Positions 26,080 through 34,297 of a DNA stretch of 64,000 bases are shown piece after piece. The notes under the pieces are model-generated. The model was not told the origin of the DNA and did not search any database. It saw only the letters and a program-made list of their open reading frames with translations. Made by a program: the position numbers and the translations under genes. Position 1 is the stretch's first letter. The number at the start of each line of letters is the position of its first letter. The DNA comes from Muribaculaceae bacterium (GTDB taxonomy: Bacteria > Bacteroidota > Bacteroidia > Bacteroidales > Muribaculaceae), in NCBI GenBank assembly GCA_023665425.1, contig JAMPDX010000001.1:716393-780392 (forward strand), read 5' to 3'.

Positions 26080-27966
26080 ATGAAGTTTTACGCCTTTGGC
26101 ATTATGGCTGGTGTGTGCCTGAGCGCAGCCGCTGCCGTTAATGTCGCAAAAATTGACCCTCCCCACTGGTGGGCCGGAATGAATGAGAGTTCGCTGCAAC
26201 TCCAAGTGTATGGCACTGATATAAAGAGTGCCGATGTATCGCTTGCTCCCTATCCCGGAGTGAGCATTGACAGTGTCGCTCGCCTTGATGGTAGCAACAA
26301 TTATCTCTTTGTGTATCTGTATATTAGCCCTCAAGCCAAGCCCGGCGAATTGAAGTTGACATTCACACAAGGCAAGCAAAAGAAGGTGGTGAAGTATGAG
26401 CTACTTGCACGCCGTGAGCAGCGAGGTGCACAGGGCTTTGACGCCTCCGACGTGCTCTATATGGTGATGCCGGACCGCTTTGCCGACGGCAACCCCGCTA
26501 ACAACATAGACAAGACCATGCGCTACCCCGTAGGAGCCAACCGTCAGAACCTCAACGTACGTCATGGCGGAGACCTCAAAGGTATTGCCGACCATATCGA
26601 CTATATCGATACTCTCGGTGTGACAGCTGTCTGGTTCAATCCGGTCTTGGAGAATGATATGCCCGGCGGCTCATATCATGGCTACTCCACCACAGATTAT
26701 TACCGCGTAGACCCGCGCTTCGGCACCAATGACGAATACACTGCACTGATAGCGTCACTTCACGACCGCGACATCAAGACTGTCATGGATATGATATTCA
26801 ACCATACCGGCTCCGAGCATGTATGGAAACGTGAAGCCCCCGCCTCTGACTGGTTCAATTTCCAGGATAATTATGTGCAAACCAACTACCGCCTCTCAAC
26901 AATAACAGATATCTATGCCTCTGATTATGACCGCAAGTTGGCTACCGATGGTTGGTTTGTAGCCACTATGCCGGACCTCAACCAGCGCAATCCCCACCTC
27001 ATGAAGTATCTCATACAGAACTCAATTTGGTGGATTGAGGAGTCGCAAATTGACGGCATCCGTATGGACACATATCCATACGCCGACCGCAAAGCCATGG
27101 GTGATTGGGTAGATGCCGTGCTCGCCGAATACCCCGGTTTCAACATAGTAGGCGAATGTTGGTTTGCTGACCCTGCCGGTGAGATGTATTGGCAGAAAGG
27201 CTCAAAGGTGGCAGACGAGCAGACCGACACTCACTTGCCCACTGTAATGGACTTCGCCTACATGATAAAGAGCCGCGGGCTCGCCCCCTATACCGAGGAT
27301 ACAGACCCCTGGAATGGCCTGAACAAGATTTATGACCACCTTGCTTTGGACTATATTTACGCTGACCCCATGAAGGTGCTACGATTCCTCGACAACCATG
27401 ATACGGAACGTGTCATCCTTGAAGTGCCGGAGAACTTGAACTCATGGAAGCAGGCGCAGACATTGCTGCTCACTGTGCCCGGCATACCTCAGGTGTACTA
27501 TGGCACCGAGTTACTCATGGCCGGTGACCGCAAACTTGGCGACGGCAACGTGCGCCGCGATATGCCCGGAGGGTTCCCCAATGACACCGTCAATGCCTTC
27601 ACCCGCAAGGGACGTACAGACCTGCAGAATGAGGCATTCGACTTTCTGAGCAAAGTACTCAACTGGCGCAAAGGGAGCAAAGCGATAGCTGAGGGTACAA
27701 TGCTCCATTATGCCCCGATGAACGGTATCTATCTGTATAAGCGCTTTATACCCGACACTGAAGATGAGGTTGTTGTTATCCTCAATGGCCGCGACAAGGA
27801 CTTGCAAGTAGACATGAGCCGCTATGAGCAGGCGCTAAAGCCCGGCGCAAAATATCGCGACATTCTCACCGGCGAGACTATAATCCCATTCGCCGTAGAC
27901 GAGGCCGAGCGTACCATGAACTTTTCACCCCGCCAAATCCTTATATTGGAACCGATGGTGGAGTGA
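26080..27966 (+). CDS. Secreted alpha-amylase family protein (GH13, neopullulanase/cyclomaltodextrinase-like)
   Basis: A 628-residue glycoside hydrolase with a signal peptide (1-19), an N-terminal beta-sandwich starch-binding-like domain (about 22-115) and a GH13 barrel (about 120-530) followed by a C-terminal beta domain. GH13 regions are complete: MDMIFNHTG, GIRMDTYPYA with nucleophile Asp330, NIVGECWF with acid/base Glu359, and FLDNHD with Asp441. The MPDRFADGNPANN segment with an N-terminal domain is typical of the SusA/neopullulanase group, which cleaves alpha-glucans or maltooligosaccharides in the periplasm. It is not adjacent to a SusC/D pair. Its leader carries the inverted-repeat element. 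Confidence 0.93.
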   Translation: MKFYAFGIMAGVCLSAAAAVNVAKIDPPHWWAGMNESSLQLQVYGTDIKSADVSLAPYPGVSIDSVARLDGSNNYLFVYLYISPQAKPGELKLTFTQGKQKKVVKYELLARREQRGAQGFDASDVLYMVMPDRFADGNPANNIDKTMRYPVGANRQNLNVRHGGDLKGIADHIDYIDTLGVTAVWFNPVLENDMPGGSYHGYSTTDYYRVDPRFGTNDEYTALIASLHDRDIKTVMDMIFNHTGSEHVWKREAPASDWFNFQDNYVQTNYRLSTITDIYASDYDRKLATDGWFVATMPDLNQRNPHLMKYLIQNSIWWIEESQIDGIRMDTYPYADRKAMGDWVDAVLAEYPGFNIVGECWFADPAGEMYWQKGSKVADEQTDTHLPTVMDFAYMIKSRGLAPYTEDTDPWNGLNKIYDHLALDYIYADPMKVLRFLDNHDTERVILEVPENLNSWKQAQTLLLTVPGIPQVYYGTELLMAGDRKLGDGNVRRDMPGGFPNDTVNAFTRKGRTDLQNEAFDFLSKVLNWRKGSKAIAEGTMLHYAPMNGIYLYKRFIPDTEDEVVVILNGRDKDLQVDMSRYEQALKPGAKYRDILTGETIIPFAVDEAERTMNFSPRQILILEPMVE

Positions 27967-27993
27967 AACAAACTCTAAACAAGCATGATTGAT

Positions 27994-28527
27994 ATGAAGA
28001 AGTTGATCTTTGGAGCAATATTATCCCTGACAACCGCATCACTCTTTGTTGGCTGTAAGCCTACAGAAAATAACTATCGCATGGCTTACGATAAAGCTAT
28101 GGAAAAACAACGCGAGGGGCTCACTGATGAGCAATATGCCTTGATGTATGAGGAGTCGCTGCCGCGCTATATGCGCACCCCCACCGACAGTGTGCGTGGC
28201 TTCTCTGAGTCGATGATCTGGCAATATACCCCGATAGCCGTTGACTCCGGCCGCAAGGTAGACCCGGCTCCATACAATCTCACTGTGGGCAAATACTCCA
28301 TGCTCACCAATGCCAAGTCTCATGCCGACAATCTGGCTGCTGACGGATGGAAGTCATACGTCTTCCGCAACGGCGAGCCGATATATTATGTCATCGTGAT
28401 GCGCAGTGCAGACCTTGACTCTGTGGCCCAAGCTGCTCACGCGTACACCAAGCGCTATCCGCGTGGCACCGTCTCTATCCCTGAGCCCATGGTGATAGTG
28501 CCCCTTACCAATCATCACGTGATGTAA
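27994..28527 (+). CDS. Lipoprotein with SPOR-like C-terminal domain
   Basis: From ATG 27994 the protein has 177 residues; an ATG three codons earlier (27985) is also possible. A lipoprotein signal (lipobox LFVGC) is followed by a short helical part and a C-terminal domain of about 70 residues starting NLTVGKYSMLTNAKSHADNL and containing SYVFRNGEPIYYVIV. The strand-helix-strand pattern and the 'V-G-K-Y ... A ... L ... G' spacing fit a SPOR-type peptidoglycan-binding domain, though the match is not decisive. It follows the amylase by 27 nt (18 nt from the alternative start) and is probably co-transcribed. The terminator at 28546-28583 ends the unit. Confidence 0.7.
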   Translation: MKKLIFGAILSLTTASLFVGCKPTENNYRMAYDKAMEKQREGLTDEQYALMYEESLPRYMRTPTDSVRGFSESMIWQYTPIAVDSGRKVDPAPYNLTVGKYSMLTNAKSHADNLAADGWKSYVFRNGEPIYYVIVMRSADLDSVAQAAHAYTKRYPRGTVSIPEPMVIVPLTNHHVM

Positions 28528-28545
28528 ACACGGCATCAAACACAT

Positions 28546-28583
28546 AAAAATACCCGGAGGCAATTCTGCTCCCGGGTATTTTT
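28546..28583. terminator. Strong bidirectional terminator
   Basis: A perfect 12-bp stem AAAAATACCCGG / CCGGGTATTTTT with a 14-nt loop, A-run before and T-run after. It ends the amylase operon on plus and, read on the other strand, the TIM-barrel gene. Confidence 0.9.
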
Positions 28584-28589
28584 TTGTGT

Positions 28590-29276
28590 CTATGACAGAT
28601 AGTCCACCACCTTGTCTATCTGAGTGGCGAAGTCATCGCCGAATTTGTTGTCGAAGAATGCACTGCCAATAGTGAAGCCCCAAGCTCCTGCCTGCTTCAC
28701 CTCATCGAGGCGTCGGTAACTGTCTATGCTTCCGGCTATGCAAATATTGCCGTTGCAATTGTCAGTGAGTGCCTTATTGAGTATCAATGGGTTACCTACA
28801 TATCTGTATCCCAAAATATCGATGCCGTCGGCGCCCTCTGCAAGCGCTTGCTGCGCCTCTGATACGATGTCGCCTACATCTCCGCTTAGTACTGACGGAC
28901 GCCCCTCTATCTGCCCCACAAAGGGCATATATTTAATGCCGTGGCGGTGGCACAGTTCAGCTATTGATTTGAAGTATTTGGTGCCCATAAGGATGTCGCA
29001 TTGGCACTCCACGGCTCTCTGTGCACCCGCCATGCCCGACTCCTCATCATAGCACACCACCTCCATCACAGTAGTCTTGCCGCACGCCTTCATTTCGGCA
29101 TAAATGCGCTTCATCTCCTCAAGAGGGAGGGGGCACTCTTTCATGCCCCAATATTGTGCTTTACTTTGGCGGCACTGATTGAAAATGTCGGCGGCATTCT
29201 CCACGGTGTAGTCATTATAAGTGAGCATCACCACCAGTTCCGGGCGCCGCCCGTTAGTTAGATTATCGGTTTTCAA
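28590..29276 (-). CDS. TIM-barrel protein of the ribulose-phosphate-binding type, function unknown
   Basis: A 228-residue protein that reads as a complete (beta/alpha)8 barrel: strands at about 14-20 (LVVMLTYND), 63-70 (TTVMEVVCYD), 89-94 (DILMGT), 110-116 (YMPFVGQ), 146-150 (GIDILG), 172-177 (ICIAGS) and 196-202 (GFTIGSAF). The phosphate-binding ends IAGSID and GFTIGSAFF resemble those of HisA-, TrpC- and KDPG-aldolase-like barrels. I do not recognise a specific enzyme, and no catalytic residue can be named with confidence. It lies downstream of DUF4954 on the same strand, separated by a hairpin that overlaps the DUF4954 stop. Confidence 0.65.
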   Translation of the reverse strand: MKTDNLTNGRRPELVVMLTYNDYTVENAADIFNQCRQSKAQYWGMKECPLPLEEMKRIYAEMKACGKTTVMEVVCYDEESGMAGAQRAVECQCDILMGTKYFKSIAELCHRHGIKYMPFVGQIEGRPSVLSGDVGDIVSEAQQALAEGADGIDILGYRYVGNPLILNKALTDNCNGNICIAGSIDSYRRLDEVKQAGAWGFTIGSAFFDNKFGDDFATQIDKVVDYLS

Positions 29277-29314
29277 GGTTAAGTATTAGGTTAAAGGTTC
29301 AGCTAAGGAGAAAG

Positions 29315-29359
29315 TATAAGGACCAGGCTTAATTTGAGCAGACACTTATGGTCCTTATA
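29315..29359 (-). terminator. Stem-loop at the end of DUF4954, enclosing a MITE end
   Basis: An 11-bp perfect stem TATAAGGACCA (29315-29325) / TGGTCCTTATA (29349-29359), overlapping the DUF4954 stop codon. The loop holds TAATTTGAGCAGACACTTA (29330-29348), the right-end motif of the element at 4472-4668. It may weaken transcription into the TIM-barrel gene. Confidence 0.55.
29330..29348 (+). repeat. Solo copy of the MITE right-end motif
   Basis: Shares TTGAGCAGACACTTA with the right inverted repeat of the element at 4472-4668. No left end is visible in the surrounding 300 bp. Confidence 0.5.
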
Positions 29360-31139
29360 GTGAGAATGAGGAGTTATGAGATGTGAGAGTCTGGAGATAC
29401 TGTTTGCGGTCCTTCTCCACAAGGGCTTCGAGGCGTGCAGCGGCATTTTCGGCTTTACCGATAACATCCTTCAGGGGCTGATTCAGTATGCTCTGTATCC
29501 ACCCCAGCTCCAACTCATCAAATTCTGTATAGGCATCATCAAAGATATTTATGATTTCTTCCGGGGTGTCAGCTTGCTGTGCTTTCTCAATAGTTTCGGC
29601 CGGCATAATCTGGCCTCCCAGGTCTCGCCACTCCACCTCACGCGGCGTCATGGTCATCCCCTGTTGTTGTGCCTTCTTGAGCTTGCCGAAGATATATTTG
29701 GCGATGGCAAGGGTATAGAATTCTATACCACGCTCCAAGTCTTTCTTGCGCAGATAGACGTTCTTATACTTCACCAGACCATTGGCATTGGTGTCCTCTG
29801 CCTTTAACTCTTCAAGTATATGCAGCGCCTCAATCATCGCACCCACAGTTATAGGATTGAGCACCTCAAAATGCACATTGTCGCGCAGAGGTACCCGGCC
29901 CTTTATCCGTCGGTCTCGCTTCGGCCATTTCAGCTCATCGCGCATCAATCCGCAGCTCTTGAGCATCAGCCCCGGCATTACCAGGGTGGAGCCGTCGGCC
30001 TGGCCAAACAGATATGAGAAGGGGAATACCGCTGTGTCCGGGTGAGTCTTGTGGGCACCCATTAGCAGAGAAAAGGCTCCGATGCGTCCTCCCCACATTA
30101 TATATGATGAAGAGGCCGTCTTCACACCCCGCTGCATGATGCCCCAGTGCACCGGTCCCAACTTGTATTTATGATTGGAGGAGTTGGTGCCCGAGCCGGC
30201 ATTGAAGAATGAATATTCGCCTCCAATAAGCAGCGAAGACTTGTGCATGCTCACCGTGTAGGGCCCTGCAATTATTGCGCAAGCCTCACCGTTCTCCATA
30301 GAGCAGTTGGCAAAGAAGAGAGAGTCATGAGCCGTGAAACGCTTCTCCAGCTCAGCTCCTTGCCCCACATAGCAGCGGCGCAGCAGCGTGCCGGAGTCCA
30401 CATGAGCGTCCTCCACTATAAAATCTTCAGCATCGACATCATTGCCCACCACAGTGAGCGAATGGTCATACACCCCATTGCTCAGTATTGTGCCATTCTT
30501 CAGATACGATGCACCATGCACACTCACTCCGGCCCCTATACGCACATTGAAGATGTATCGCGTATCGAGCACCTCGGCACCCCGGCCTATCACCGGCTTG
30601 CGAGGCGAGTTCTCCCGCAGCTCCTCCAGCATTGGGAGGAACGTCTCCTCGGCCCATGCCGGGCGATGAGCCATGAGCACTGCCAATTGCGATGTCAGCC
30701 CCGGGAAGATATATACCGGGCGTGAGCCTGTCTCATCGAGCACACTCACTGCTGTGCCCACGCCGAAGTCAGCCTCCGGCTCGGCTATGATGCGGCCCAC
30801 ATTCTCGATGCGCACCTCATTGTCTATAGTGAGCCCCTCAAGGCGCCCGGCTACACCGCTGATAAAGACGCTGTCGCCTATGACACAGTCTTTTATCATA
30901 GCATTGTAGATGCCCTCATCGCGCCCGGAGTCAGACTTAAGCATGCCTATCTTCACATCGCCCGAAAAGCGACTCGAACGCACCATGCGCAAGTCGATAC
31001 CATCACGTACCTGCACACGGCTCCAGTCCGGGCTATAGCATGCCTGGCCCTTAAGCTGCGTGATTTCGGAGGGTGTCAACGCGCGGAACACTCCGGGATT
31101 ATATGTATTGTCAGCTCTCTGTGACGTCAAGGTCATCAT
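29355..31139 (-). CDS. DUF4954-family protein with left-handed beta-helix
   Basis: About 595 residues from the ATG at 31139 (one codon later is equally possible); the longer frame to 31202 was rejected because it runs deep into hflX. The central part (about 60-420) is built of hexapeptide-like repeats (for example VRIENVGRI, VSVHGASYLKNGTIL, ENGEACAIIAGPYTVSM), as in left-handed beta-helix sugar nucleotidyl- and acyltransferases. The C-terminal 150 residues are helical. This is the layout of the DUF4954 family, restricted mainly to Bacteroidetes and spirochaetes; its function is not established. It overlaps the end of hflX by about 29 nt, which suggests translational coupling. Confidence 0.8.
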   Translation of the reverse strand: MMTLTSQRADNTYNPGVFRALTPSEITQLKGQACYSPDWSRVQVRDGIDLRMVRSSRFSGDVKIGMLKSDSGRDEGIYNAMIKDCVIGDSVFISGVAGRLEGLTIDNEVRIENVGRIIAEPEADFGVGTAVSVLDETGSRPVYIFPGLTSQLAVLMAHRPAWAEETFLPMLEELRENSPRKPVIGRGAEVLDTRYIFNVRIGAGVSVHGASYLKNGTILSNGVYDHSLTVVGNDVDAEDFIVEDAHVDSGTLLRRCYVGQGAELEKRFTAHDSLFFANCSMENGEACAIIAGPYTVSMHKSSLLIGGEYSFFNAGSGTNSSNHKYKLGPVHWGIMQRGVKTASSSYIMWGGRIGAFSLLMGAHKTHPDTAVFPFSYLFGQADGSTLVMPGLMLKSCGLMRDELKWPKRDRRIKGRVPLRDNVHFEVLNPITVGAMIEALHILEELKAEDTNANGLVKYKNVYLRKKDLERGIEFYTLAIAKYIFGKLKKAQQQGMTMTPREVEWRDLGGQIMPAETIEKAQQADTPEEIINIFDDAYTEFDELELGWIQSILNQPLKDVIGKAENAAARLEALVEKDRKQYLQTLTSHNSSFSL

Positions 31140-32343
31140 ATTTCTGATATAAAAAGTCGTTGTAAGGGAAGCGCTCGGCATGTATCTCCCGAGCCTTCTC
31201 ATAAAGCATCTGTTTGAGCGCCTCGATATTTATTTTCTTTTTTGCCGAGATGAAGACACAATTGCCCGCTGTTTTGGCCATCCATGTCTTCTCAAACTCC
31301 TCAAGCGGGATGTTGCAGCGCTCGCGGGGAGTGAGGTCGTCTTCATCCTTGGGAGTATACGTGAAGGCGTCTATCTTGTTGAACACCATTATCATAGGCT
31401 TTTCGGCAGCATCGCATACCTCGGCCAGTGTCTTATTGACCACCTCTATCTGCTCCTCAAAGTGAGGATGGCTCACATCCACCACATGGAGCAGCAGGTC
31501 GGCCTCTCGCACCTCATCCAGCGTAGACTTGAAGCTGTCTACAAGGTTGGTGGGGAGCTTGCGGATAAACCCTACAGTGTCAGTGAGCAGGAAGGGGAGA
31601 TTGTCTATCGTTACTTTGCGCACCGTGGTGTCGAGGGTGGCGAAGAGCTTGTTCTCGGCAAAGACATCACTCTTGCTAAGCAGGTTCATTATTGTAGACT
31701 TACCCACATTTGTGTATCCCACCAGTGCCACGCGGGTGAGTTTACCTCTGTTCTTACGCTGCACAGTCTTTTGGCGGTCTATGTGGCGGAGCTCCTCCTT
31801 GAGGCGCGAAATCTTGTCGAGGATGATACGTCGGTCTGTCTCAATCTGTGTCTCGCCCGGGCCGCGCATACCGATACCGCCTCGCTGGCGTTCCAGGTGG
31901 GTCCACATACGTGTCAGGCGTGGCAGCAGATATTGGTATTGAGCCAACTCCACTTGCGTACGCGCCGTGGCTGTCTGTGCTCTGTTGGCGAAGATATCGA
32001 GGATGAGGGTAGTGCGGTCGAGCACCTTGATTTGCAGCTCCCACTCTATATTGGTGGCTTGCTTGGTGGAGAGGTCATCGTCAAAAATTACCATGCCTAT
32101 CTCATTGTCTTCCACATACTTCTTGATCTCTTCGAGCTTGCCTTTGCCCACGTATGTGCGAGGGTTAGGGTAGTCAAGTTTCTGCAGAAAGGTCTTCACC
32201 GGCACTGCTCCGGCCGTGTCGGCGAGGAATGCCAGCTCATCCAGATATTCGAGTGTCTTCTGCTCGTTCTGTTGGGCTGTGATGAGGCCAACCAAGACAG
32301 TGCGCTCATTGGCTTCTTTGGATATTATATTGTCTTCAATCAT
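31111..32343 (-). CDS. hflX: GTPase HflX
   Basis: A ribosome-associated GTPase that splits or rescues stalled ribosomes, particularly in stress. The N-terminal domain (1-150) is followed by GPGETQIETDRR (161-172), the HflX signature, a coiled linker, and the G domain with P-loop GYTNVGKST (209-217), DTVGFI (255-260), FNKID and SAKKK. Length 410 is normal. The start at 32343 is preceded by a good promoter at 32376-32407. It is the first gene of an operon with DUF4954. Confidence 0.95.
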   Translation of the reverse strand: MIEDNIISKEANERTVLVGLITAQQNEQKTLEYLDELAFLADTAGAVPVKTFLQKLDYPNPRTYVGKGKLEEIKKYVEDNEIGMVIFDDDLSTKQATNIEWELQIKVLDRTTLILDIFANRAQTATARTQVELAQYQYLLPRLTRMWTHLERQRGGIGMRGPGETQIETDRRIILDKISRLKEELRHIDRQKTVQRKNRGKLTRVALVGYTNVGKSTIMNLLSKSDVFAENKLFATLDTTVRKVTIDNLPFLLTDTVGFIRKLPTNLVDSFKSTLDEVREADLLLHVVDVSHPHFEEQIEVVNKTLAEVCDAAEKPMIMVFNKIDAFTYTPKDEDDLTPRERCNIPLEEFEKTWMAKTAGNCVFISAKKKINIEALKQMLYEKAREIHAERFPYNDFLYQKYDDLDVTES

Positions 32344-32375
32344 TGTTTCAAAAAGGAAAGACCCGAACTAAAGCG

Positions 32376-32407
32376 CAAAATTACTAATTTTTAATCGCGT
32401 TTGCAAA
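32376..32407 (-). promoter_or_regulatory. Promoter of hflX-DUF4954
   Basis: On the minus strand TTTG (32404-32407), a 20-bp spacer and TAATTTTG (32376-32383) match the consensus. Leader about 25-30 nt. Confidence 0.7.
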
Positions 32408-32543
32408 TATGTAACGCAGAACCGCCCCAAAGTGTTTGAAGCCGTGACCCCTATTTCCCCTCCCGAATTCTATTTTCATCAGCCTCTTTTAACATTTTTT
32501 TACAGCTTGCAGCTAAACGTTTTCAGCCCTATTCAATCTAAAT

Positions 32544-32574
32544 TTTGTAGTTTAAAAATTTATTTGTAATTTTG
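32544..32574 (+). promoter_or_regulatory. Promoter of the small secreted protein gene
   Basis: TTTG (32544-32547), a 19-bp spacer and TAATTTTG (32567-32574), 24 nt before the ATG at 32599. Confidence 0.7.
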
Positions 32575-32598
32575 AGCCTTGAAAGCTGACAATAGCCG

Positions 32599-32931
32599 AT
32601 GAAGAGATTGTGGAAATACATATTAATCGCCTGGATGACAATGCTTGTATGCTCCATGGATATGCAAGCAGCAAAGCCATGGGAGAGCACACGCAATGAG
32701 CGCTTCTCCGAGGGCCGCATAGTCACACGCACCACCGAAGTGGAGATTTCTACGCTCCCCGGGGTGATAATGATTAACTCCACCCGCCAGATTCAGGTCA
32801 AAGTCTTCTCCGTCCTTGGCCAGCTCGTCTCCTCAGCCACACTCCCGGCCGGTGTCTCACAGCTGAACTTAGGTACACATGGCGTATTTATCGTCAAGGT
32901 GGGAGACGTCACCTGCAAGGTGGCGCTTTAG
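32599..32931 (+). CDS. Small secreted protein with T9SS-type C-terminal sorting-like domain
   Basis: A 110-residue protein with a signal peptide (MKRLWKYILIAWMTMLVCSM, cleavage near MQAA) and almost nothing but a C-terminal beta-rich domain: VKVFSVLGQLVSSATLPAG, then LGTHGVFIVKVGDVTCKVAL. This is the pattern of type IX secretion cargo tails (a first strand with G-x-L/V, then G-x-Y/F-I-V-K-V). No catalytic domain precedes the tail, so the protein is either a minimal surface protein or a secretion decoy; that is inference. It is monocistronic and faces ilvE downstream on the same strand. Confidence 0.7.
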   Translation: MKRLWKYILIAWMTMLVCSMDMQAAKPWESTRNERFSEGRIVTRTTEVEISTLPGVIMINSTRQIQVKVFSVLGQLVSSATLPAGVSQLNLGTHGVFIVKVGDVTCKVAL

Positions 32932-33021
32932 TCTTGGTAACTTGTGCCGACTGAAATAATTGACTATTAATTACATATAACATAAAGGCCGCTCATACGG
33001 CGAACTCAAAAATCTAATCTT

Positions 33022-34050
33022 ATGAAAGAGACAGAAATTGACTGGAAGAACCTGACGTTCTCCTACATGAAGACTGACTACAACGTGCGTTGCACATACA
33101 AAGATGGCAAATGGGGCCCCATCGAGGTCTCTGACTCCGAATATGTGCCCATGCACATCGCCGCTTCTTGCCTCCACTATGGACAGGAGAGCTTCGAGGG
33201 TCTGAAAGCCTTCCGCGGTAAAGATGGCAAAATCCGCATCTTCAGAATGGAAGAGAATGCCAAGCGCTTCATCCGCAGTGCCGAGGGTATCAGCATGCAG
33301 CCCATGCCCGTAGAGCTCTTCTGCGAGATGGTACGCAAGGTCGTTGACCTCAACAAGCGCTTCATTCCCCCTTATGGCACAGGTGCTTCCCTCTACATAC
33401 GTCCCCTCGAGATCGGTATCTCAGCACGCGTAGGTGTTAAGCCTGCAGATGAGTATATGGTCATCATGCTCGTCACTCCCGTAGGCCCCTACTTCAAGGA
33501 TGGCTTTAAGCCCACGAAGGTCTGCATGAGCCGCGAATATGACCGCGTAGCTCCCAAGGGCACCGGCTCTATCAAGGTAGGTGGTAACTATGCCGCTTCT
33601 CTCGTTGCCGGCGAAAAGGCTCACGACCTCGGCTACTCTGTAATGCTCTATCTCGACCCCAAGGAGAAAAAATACTTCGACGAGTGTGGTGCCGCTAACT
33701 TCTTCGGTATCAAGAACAATACATACGTCACTCCATTCTCACCCTCTATCCTGCCCTCTATCACTAACATGAGCCTGCGTCAGCTGGCTGAAGACCTCGG
33801 TCTGAAGGTTGAGCAGCGTCACATCCCTGTAGAGGAGCTTTCAACATTCGAGGAGGTAGGCGCATGCGGTACTGCTGCTGTTATCTCACCCATCGGTGAA
33901 ATCGACGACCTCGACAACGGCAACAAGTTCACATTCGGCCAGCCCGGCCAGCCCGGTCCTTGGAGCATCAAGCTCTACGACCAGCTCCGTGGCATACAGT
34001 ATGGTGAGGTAGAAGATACTCACAATTGGTGCGAAATCCTGCCCGAATAA
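33022..34050 (+). CDS. ilvE: Branched-chain amino acid aminotransferase
   Basis: A PLP fold-type IV enzyme that transfers the amino group between glutamate and the branched-chain keto acids. The Schiff-base lysine lies in GTGSIKVGGNYAAS (Lys185), with FEGLKAFRGKDG near 58-69, LYIRP near 124 and ECGAANFFGI further on. Length 342 is normal for the eukaryotic-like BCAT subtype common in Bacteroidetes. It ends 23 nt before a terminator hairpin (34074-34100). No attenuator or leader peptide is visible upstream; the 90-nt gap to the previous gene lacks a clear promoter. Confidence 0.95.
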   Translation: MKETEIDWKNLTFSYMKTDYNVRCTYKDGKWGPIEVSDSEYVPMHIAASCLHYGQESFEGLKAFRGKDGKIRIFRMEENAKRFIRSAEGISMQPMPVELFCEMVRKVVDLNKRFIPPYGTGASLYIRPLEIGISARVGVKPADEYMVIMLVTPVGPYFKDGFKPTKVCMSREYDRVAPKGTGSIKVGGNYAASLVAGEKAHDLGYSVMLYLDPKEKKYFDECGAANFFGIKNNTYVTPFSPSILPSITNMSLRQLAEDLGLKVEQRHIPVEELSTFEEVGACGTAAVISPIGEIDDLDNGNKFTFGQPGQPGPWSIKLYDQLRGIQYGEVEDTHNWCEILPE

Positions 34051-34073
34051 TTCAACTCTATATGAAATATCAT

Positions 34074-34100
34074 CGGGGAGTGGCCAAAAGTCACTCCCCG
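34074..34100 (+). terminator. Terminator of ilvE
   Basis: A perfect 9-bp stem CGGGGAGTG / CACTCCCCG with a 9-nt loop followed by TATTTAT. Confidence 0.8.
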
Positions 34101-34134
34101 TATTTATGATATAAGTGAATTATATGAAAACATA

Positions 34135-34286
34135 TGTCCGCCAGGACACTAACTTATAGTAACCTCGCACACACGCGGCGATAGCCGTGGGTGTACGGGG
34201 TGGGATAGGCAAGCAAAGGCGTGCGTAGCCCGCCGATTTACTGCGTGTCGAATTTTACAGGTTAACTTGTCAAAACCTTGAATACA
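34135..34286 (+). repeat. Dispersed palindromic repeat, copy B
   Basis: The order of parts is TGTCC/GGACA hairpin (34135-34149), ACTTATAGTAACC, GC-rich hairpin (34163-34200, CGCGGCGATAGCCG loop region), conserved GGCGTGCGTAGCCCGCCGAT (34218-34237) and GTTAACTTG near 34261-34269. This is the fullest single copy in this orientation. It separates ilvE from the HD-domain gene. Confidence 0.8.
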
Positions 34287-34297
34287 TACCTTTTAAT

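Noticed and set aside
26080..28527. Starch utilisation locus formed by the amylase and the susC-susD pair
   Set aside because: They lie 14 kb apart with unrelated genes between them, and no sus regulator or starch-binding lipoprotein adjoins either.
31180..32394. A 404-codon plus-strand frame opposite hflX
   Set aside because: It is the shadow of the strongly supported HflX gene; its translation is His/Leu/Cys-rich without motifs, and no start signal fits.
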